This document shows positions 57,451 to 64,000 of a stretch of 64,000 nt of DNA, piece after piece; position 1 is the stretch's first letter, and each line of letters starts with the position of its first letter. Origin of the DNA: Liolophura sinensis (Eukaryota; Mollusca; Polyplacophora; Chitonida; Chitonidae); contig NC_088303.1 in NCBI RefSeq assembly GCF_032854445.1, forward strand, positions 1,497,501 to 1,561,500, in the 5' to 3' direction. The position numbers and the translations under genes are program-made. The notes under the pieces are model-generated. The model saw nothing but the letters and a program-made list of their open reading frames with translations. It was not told the origin of the DNA and did not search any database.

Positions 57451-58620
57451 ATAAATCCGAAGAAATTGGGACATTTATATAGCAGGTTGATTTCAGCCCG
57501 ATTGATTGGAGTGTTGATTGACGTAACATACGACTTATTTATTTATATATCCCCTGCTGCTATCTGCTTGTTTTGATGTTTAATTTCCCTTATGTTCTGT
57601 TTAACTAATGCAATCATACTGGTCCATACTGATTGACGGCTGGTATAGGAATGTCTCATCGAACGCATAGATTCTGTAATTTTAGTGTGCCCTACTTCCC
57701 GGAGAATTGTTGGTAGCGGTAGGCTTTTAGAAAAGATTCAAGAGTAAAGACCTGATCCCTAACAACACGACCATTCGAAAACTTATCCCAATTTCCAATT
57801 TCCCCTTTACTATACTGTTTGCTGTTTTGCTCTTTACATTCCTATAACAGCATTCCAATTGGTTAGATTGTGAAAGATCTCCGTCGACATTAAGTTATTA
57901 TGGCCAAAGTTTGGTCTAAATGTCGACTCATACCTTACTCTGAACGTATTAATCGGCGACAGGGCAGTAACTTTACTATGGCTCGGACATTTATGTCAGT
58001 GTTTTGTAGTTCTTGAAAATGGTGTAAGTAAACCCGAAATATTGAATCATGCATCGCCTTCTGTCTTTTGTTAGAGATACCACAGTACCACAACACTGTT
58101 TTGTAATTGGTCTGTCACTATTGGATTCTTTGCAACCGACGTGTGGGTTTAGAGGATCGGAGCTACACTAATGGGAAAGTCCGCCGGAATGTTAATAAAT
58201 ACTACTCATAATGATTTATCTTATACATGGCTGTATTAAACGTGTCGTAGTCAAATTCAATTTCATTTACCGGTGTAAGACATTTGCCAACATTTATAGG
58301 TTTATTGGAGCTAGAGGCCCTAGAGGAATATTTCACTTCGGAGCGACATCCTGAATCACCGGACAATCTCACACTTTCTGTAGACGATGGAGACATGCGG
58401 CAGCAATACTACAAAAAATAAATGATTATGGCTGAACTCTAGGTTGCCGTATCGTGGCGACAATACCATATACGTCCTGGCCAGTCTAGCTGAAACAGCT
58501 GCTGCCGGGTTTGAACGGGCACGAGAATATCTTATACATTTCTCAGATCTAGATGTAAAACTCGGTGAATTCATATTCCACTAGCCCAACGAGAAAGGAT
58601 GCTTAAAACTCATGATTGAG
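57451..58620. other. no gene; short match to 2.14 kb
   Basis: At about 57,631 the word tgattgacggctggtatagg also occurs at 2,137 (tgattgacggctggtatacg), followed in both by a loosely similar stretch. The rest is unique-looking. Confidence 0.45.
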
Positions 58621-58621
58621 A

Positions 58622-58714
58622 TTATTTTTATTTATTTATTTATTTGATTGGTGTTTTATGCCGTACTGAAGAATATTTCACTTCTACGACGGTGGCCAGC
58701 GTTATGGTGGGGGA
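58622..58714 (-). mobile_element. SINE family B 3' fragment, minus orientation
   Basis: tttatttatttatttgattg, gtgttttatgccgtactgaa, gaatatttcacttctacgac, ggtggccagcgttatggtgg: the 3' third of SINE B only. Confidence 0.88.
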
Positions 58715-60735
58715 GATTATTCAAGAACATAGTTAAGTAGCTGTACTTGTATATTATATATGCTCTGAGTTTACAGCTCGGGTGCATTTCATATTTATTG
58801 ACATTTATACAATAGCACTTTCAGAACTATTCGCCCAAACTGGAATATCCCCTGGCTATTCGGAAAAGTATACACATTCGCGATAGTTTTCTGTGTGATA
58901 TAATATCAATATTATACATGTCCATGAGAATTAAAGATCTGTCATAGATGTGTCGGGATTCCAAGAACGTAAAAATCTTGATTCCAGCAACGTAACATCA
59001 TGAGTCTAACAACGTACAAGAACATGGGTTTTGTTTCACCAATGCGATTATCCTGAATGGATATTCCGGGTCAGTAATAGCCAGACAAATTTCAAACACC
59101 GTTTAGCACAAACCACCAATATGTAAAATAAGGTGTCACAAGTTGATATCGATGTTTTTTCTACTCTTGTTGCTTTTTCATACTTCTCTGCCATCATTCC
59201 ATGCTGATCATTCATCCTTCACCAATGCTAACAGGTTTGAATAGTATTCACTAAAACATGTAGTTTCGCGTCGTAGTACATGAAATGTATAGGTACTGGC
59301 GGCAACAGTTTTGTGCCAGGTTACATGGAGGGTGTTTTATATGCGTCTTTTTTTTCGGACACGCTGAAATTGTATACCTGTATCTGAATGCGACTTGGAT
59401 ATGTTGATTTTTCAGTGGTTAGCTAGAGTATTTAAAGTGAACATAGAATCTGTCAATATATATACATAGAAAAAATGATACAAGACACAGTTATCACAAA
59501 AAATAAAATTCGGTAAATTTTGAAAAACGAGAAGATGAAGTTCAGCATTGGGGATATGGCCCTGACCGACAATTAGCTCCGAGTAGCCATGTTGTAGAAG
59601 CCCTTATGAACTTGGCCAATCACTAGCGCTGAAAGTGTCACGCGATAATTGGCTGTTCAAAAAACGTATCAGGTCTCGATTGTCAACGTGGTGTCTTATA
59701 GTGGACAGGCAGATATTGATACAATAAATTGGATTTTACGGTTACTTTAAGTCGTAACAAGATCCATTTTGAACCACACATTTATGAGCAGAGAACTTTT
59801 AAAAGTTGCCCGTGTCGCAATGCGTACATATTTGACTGGTTTCTGCAGTAACTTGTCAAGGTGAGTTGACAAGAAAACGGCCTAGGGAGAATCACTGATT
59901 GAAGAAAAATATTGTGACTTTGCTTTATTTTTCCTTAGCAAATTCAGATTTATTACGAAAATGTCTTCCCAAAATCTGAATGAAAAGCTCTGTTGTCAGC
60001 CAGAAGGTCCTGTTATGTTCGATAAACTTCCTGGCGGCGGTACAGCCAGCCAGGACAAATGCTCATACCCATGCAGGACGAGGACGAGCAGTGCTGCTGA
60101 AACACGACGCTTGTGTCCACGAACATCGCCCTGATCGAGCTCCAAAGTGAAAGAAACATAGGCCCTTTGTACCCGGAACAGAGATGATGCTTTTTGGTTG
60201 GGTATCAGGCGTTTTTTGTTCATATTTTCTCATTGTCATATTTTTATACCGATGGTACGGGAGAGTTCCTAGGTTCTGTGACGTAACTCTAGATAGCTAT
60301 AATATGCCAAAATGGTGTCACGAATCGAGTGACTAGGTAATGATTGTTTGCTATTTATTTTCTTAATAAGCGGTGCAGAATTTTTTAAATATTTTTATAA
60401 CATTTCTGGAATACTACTTTATTAATTAATTCAGCTTTAGTGACTGACTTAATGTTCACTTTAAGCCTTGTCCTGAGGGATGTTTAGTGTAGACGCTCAG
60501 TTGTTCACATAGCCCAATATCTTTTTTTCTGTCCTCTCAGGTATTGTATTCGGTCTTATAGATTATCGTCATATTCCATTTGATAATTGTTTTTGGCAGA
60601 CACTCAGTTGTTCACACAGCTGCATAAGCGTTTTTTCTGCCCCATCCGGTCACCAGACATGTCCCCAGCCTGTCGTCCCAAATTGTTATTCCCAGCATAA
60701 GTGACCTACGTGACAAGAAATTGAGACTGATCCAT
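58715..60735. other. no recognisable feature
   Basis: AT-rich, no array. The frame at 59,996-60,223 (minus) has no recognisable motif. Confidence 0.45.
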
Positions 60736-60739
60736 AAAA

Positions 60740-60845
60740 GAAAAGAAGGCAACAATTTTCAGTGATGACGGAAAGACGCAAGGGGAGTCCTTGCCGAGTC
60801 AATTCCGTCAGTAGCCAAATAGTGTACCATGAATGACAAGAAGCA
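60740..60845 (+). repeat. segment S1, copy 4
   Basis: Words caacaattttcagtgatgac, ggaaagacgcaagggga and agtagccaaatagtgtacca match S1 copies; the closest is 0.95 kb (gatgatggaaagacgcaggg). Confidence 0.6.
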
Positions 60846-61234
60846 GTGTAAAATGGTAATGTAATACTTGCCACGCTGCCACAAGTTACCACTAAACTTT
60901 TACAATACGTTGGTACTGACTCAGAATAAAGCTTTTGACCTTAATCCCTTCATCACTAGCGGACATTGATATTTCAAGGGAACACAAGTTACAGCGCATG
61001 CGCAGCCCTCTACATCACTGCCAGCACAAGTCAAATTTGTACAGAAATCTTAAACAACGTAAACAACAAAATACTCCGCCTTTCATTGGACAACGTCGGT
61101 TACGTGGTGAAGGTGATTATTGTCGAATCCTGCAGACCGCGTCAAATGCTGAGTAGGTTTGTCGCTTGTGAATCGATGAAGCGATTCACTTGTACATCGA
61201 TCTTCTACGCTAAACTGATGGGTCTTTCGCTGAA

Positions 61235-61385
61235 TATATTCGTTTCTTGGTTACTCAGAAATAGGATACGGAAATATATGGTGTCAGTTACCTTCACGTC
61301 TCCCAAGATGAATGTTACTGACACCAAATATTTCCGTATCCTCTCACTGAGTAGCCACGCAACTAATAATATGTATTTTTCTTTA
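61235..61385. mobile_element. foldback (palindromic) element
   Basis: Left arm ggttactcagaaataggata plus cggaaatatatggtgtcagt (61,249-61,288) is matched inverted by actgacaccaaatatttccg plus tatcctctcactgagtagcc (61,318-61,357). Weaker pairing extends outward. The loop is about 29 nt. Open frames on both strands (60,966-61,412 + and 61,205-61,405 -) mirror each other because of the palindrome. Probably a MITE or a local inverted duplication. Confidence 0.85.
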
Positions 61386-61634
61386 GCTACAATTTTGTAT
61401 GGCAATAAGTGAAAAGGCCATCAACAATTTCACCAAAATTGCATTTTAATATTCTGTAATGCAAATGTAAGTTACTTATATTAGTTGTTTAAACTTTGCT
61501 AATGAAACGTTCTGGGACATCTAATTGAAAGTGGTGAACAATACACTCAACGTCGTGACCTTGCATTAGGTCAATGGGCTCTATCCCATTTTCACTTCGC
61601 AAACGATCGATCTACCTACGCTTCGTCATGCCAA

Positions 61635-61765
61635 GCGCCGAATCTGAGTTACTAGGCAATTTAATCAGGAAATACCTTATTGAAAGCCTCATGTGTCACT
61701 CATGCAAAGGTTTCATCAATTGCCTAGATTTTCTTGCACAAAACCACATCTAAGCGTCAAGTCGA
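61635..61765 (+). repeat. segment S2, copy 4
   Basis: Words ggcaatttaatcaggaaata, gtttcatcaattgcctagat and tttcttgcacaaaaccac match S2 at 39.3 and 50.1 kb, about 11.5 kb after the previous copy. Confidence 0.65.
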
Positions 61766-61826
61766 ACATTGGCATACACTCGTAAACCATGAAAGATAAT
61801 ATAATTCAAGGCGTATAAGATAGAGA

Positions 61827-61951
61827 GTAAAACCAGAGCAGGGACGACAGTGTGATAGCTGCCCAATGGTCACACTGGGCGGGCTGGAATATACAGGTTA
61901 CGTGTGATCAACTGTCACACTAACGCCGCCGCTCTGGTTTTACTCTCACTA
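61827..61951. mobile_element. MITE-like element, copy 3, with 17-bp terminal inverted repeats
   Basis: Starts gagagtaaaaccagagc and ends gctctggttttactctc, perfect 17-bp inverted ends about 125 bp apart. The interior has gacgacagtgtgatagctgc and gtgtgatcaactgtcacact. No target-site duplication is obvious. Confidence 0.75.
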
Positions 61952-62069
61952 CTATAATATTTTATATTCATTGGTGGAAGTTGACAGTCGACATACTAGA
62001 CATGACATATAAATCACATATCCACCTCGTTCTCCATACATAATTTCCAGGGCAAATACAAACATAGGA

Positions 62070-62432
62070 ATCTCAGTCGTGCTGTGATGGCAACTGTTCA
62101 TAACAGCACCATCAGTCGTGCTGTGATGGCAACTGTTCATAACAGCACCGTCAGCCGTGCTGTGATGGCGACTGTTCATAACAGCACCATCAGTTGTGCT
62201 GTGATGATAACTGTTCATAACAGCACCATCAGTCGTGCTGTGATGGCAACTGTTCATAACAGCACCGTCAGCCGTGCTGTGATGGCGACTGTTCATAACA
62301 GCACCATCAGTTGTGCTGTGATGATAACTGTTCATAACAGCACCATCAGTCGTGCTGTGATGGCAACTGTTCATAACAGCACCGTCAGCCGTGCTGTGAT
62401 GGCGACTGTTCATAACAGCACCATCAGTTGAG
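62070..62432 (+). repeat. 39-bp tandem array with 117-bp higher-order unit
   Basis: Units of 39 bp (gtgctgtgatggcaactgtt plus cataacagcac...). Three variants (tcagtcg/ggcaac; tcagccg/ggcgac; tcagttg/gataac) alternate in fixed order, giving a 117-bp higher-order unit repeated about three times. 39 = 13 codons, so both strands are open (62,084-62,431 + and 61,952-62,443 -) with 13-residue repeats such as MATVHNSTVSRAV. Probably not a gene. Confidence 0.93.
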
Positions 62433-62704
62433 GTAATAAACACTGATGATTACACCATTATTCCAGTAAGAGCAATTAGATACACTCATGACAACTATGA
62501 AGCAGACAGTCAATAAAAGTGGTTGTCATCGAGGAAAACATTGCAAATATAGGGCCACACAAGCATCGTGACAGTTTATTGTCGCCAGTCTCCCTTAATC
62601 AGTGACCGAGGAAACTCAAATTTCCTCTCCAAAGCCGGTTTTGAATCCTCTCCTCGTTTGTTTTCTCAACACGCCTGCAATATTAAGTATCACTGAGAGT
62701 TAAA

Positions 62705-64000
62705 ACGATAGTAGTCATTTATATGTGTGGCTTCTCCAAAACAACACAACGCTAACACGTTAATCCACGTGATTGTACAATAATCCCTTAACCCTTGACG
62801 ATGATAGTAGTCATTTATATGTGTGGTTATCCTAACAACACAACGCGTACACGTTAGTCCACGTGATTGTACAATAATCCCTTAACCCTTGATGATGATA
62901 GTAGTCATTTATATGTGTGGTTACCCTAACAACACAACGCTAACACGTTAATCCACGTGACTGTACAATAATCCCTTAACCCTTGATGATGATAGTAGTC
63001 ATTTATATGTGTGGTTATTCTACCAACACAACGCTAACACGTTAATCGACGTGATTGTTCAATAATCCCTTAACCCTTGATGATGATAGTAGTCATTTAT
63101 ATGTGTGGTTATCCCAACAACACAACGCTAACACGTTAATCCACGTGATTGTACAATAATCCCTTAACCCTTGATGGTGATAGTAGTCATTTATATGTGT
63201 GGTTATCCTAACAACACAACGCTAACACCTTAATCCACGTGACTGTACAATAATCCCTTAACCCTCGATGATGATAGTAGTCATTTATATGTGTGGTTAG
63301 CCTAACAACACAACGCTAACACTTTAATCCACGTGATTGTACAATAATCCCTTAAACCTTGACGATGATAGTAGTCATTTATATGTGTGGTTATCCTAAC
63401 AACACAACGCTAACACGTTAATCCACGTGATTGTACAATAATCCCTTATCCCTTGATGGTGATAGTAGTTATTTATATGTGTGGTTATCCTAACAACACA
63501 ACGCTAACACGTTAATCCACGTGATTGTACAATAATCCCTTAACCCTTGATGATGATAATAGTCATTTATATGTGTGGCTATTCCAAAACAGCACAACGC
63601 TAACACGTTAATCCACGTGACTGTACAATAATCCCTTAACCCTCGATGATGATAGTAGTCATTTATATGTGTGATTATCCTAACAACACAACGCTAACAC
63701 GTTAATCGACGTGATTGTACAATAATCCCTTAACCCTTGATGATGATAGTAGTCATTTATATGTGTGGTTAGCCTAACAACATAACGCTAACACGTTAAT
63801 CCACGTGATTGTACAATAATCCCTTAACCCTTGATGATGATAGTAGTCATTTATATGTGTGGTTATCCTAGCAACACAACGCTAACACGTTAATCCACGT
63901 GATTGTACAATAATCCCTTAACCCTCGATGATGATAGTAGTCATTTATATGTGTGGTTATCCTAACAACACAACGCGTACACGTTAATCCACGTGATTGT
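62705..64000 (+). repeat. 94-bp tandem array, about 14 units, continuing past the window
   Basis: Units of 94 bp: gatgatagtagtcatttata, tgtgtggttatcctaacaac, acaacgctaacacgttaatc, cacgtgattgtacaataatc, ccttaacccttgat. Most units contain CACGTG, an E-box. The array is cut by the window end, so its true length is unknown. Confidence 0.96.

Noticed and set aside
60966-61412. 148-codon open frame
   Set aside because: About half of it lies in a palindromic foldback element and an antisense frame mirrors it; no recognisable domain.

Overview
This is animal nuclear DNA, most likely from a marine mollusc. It is AT-rich and dominated by minisatellites. It holds several copies of two tRNA-derived SINE families that I recognise as widespread in bivalve and gastropod genomes; this taxonomic reading rests on memory of those SINEs and no host gene confirms it. 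I see no convincing host protein-coding gene, no functional tRNA or rRNA gene and no CRISPR array. Most open frames here are by-products of tandem repeats whose unit is, or nearly is, a multiple of three.

Layout. 0.2-2.8 kb: a 30-bp minisatellite present as two blocks in opposite orientation. 3.3-4.9 kb: a 34-bp array. 7.4-8.06 kb: a 37-bp array split by a SINE with a target-site duplication. 8.9-11.5 kb: a 50-bp array of about 53 units. 13.9-14.7 kb: a probable DNA-transposon remnant containing a full-length SINE with a 12-bp target-site duplication. 16.8-27.3 kb and 35.3-62 kb: a mosaic of paralogous segments, all in one orientation, labelled S1-S8 here, interspersed with minisatellites. 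27.5-34.7 kb: a GC-rich, decayed Polinton/Maverick (adintovirus-like) element. 62.1-64 kb: a 39-bp array and a 94-bp array that runs off the window edge.

The virus-like element keeps, all on the + strand, relics of a polymerase-associated N-terminal piece (tentative), retroviral-type integrase, A32/FtsK-like packaging ATPase, two small conserved proteins, the minor (penton-like) capsid protein, a small GHGL-motif virion-type protein, the double jelly-roll major capsid protein, and the start of an adenain-like protease. Genes abut or overlap (TAATG twice), as in a compact viral genome. Nonsense codons, frameshifts and deletions show that it is dead; only the small GHGL-motif frame is still open.

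The most unusual feature is the mosaic around it. The same ordered segments (S2-S3-S4-S5-S6-S7, then S2 again) recur head-to-tail about every 10-11 kb (S2 at about 21.2, 39.3, 50.1 and 61.6 kb; the longer first interval matches once the roughly 7.8-kb virus-like insertion is subtracted). In each copy a different short internal stretch has been amplified into a minisatellite, while the same stretch stays single-copy in the sister units. S1, S8 and one S3 copy do not fit a simple tandem order, so the real history is more complex than plain tandem duplication.
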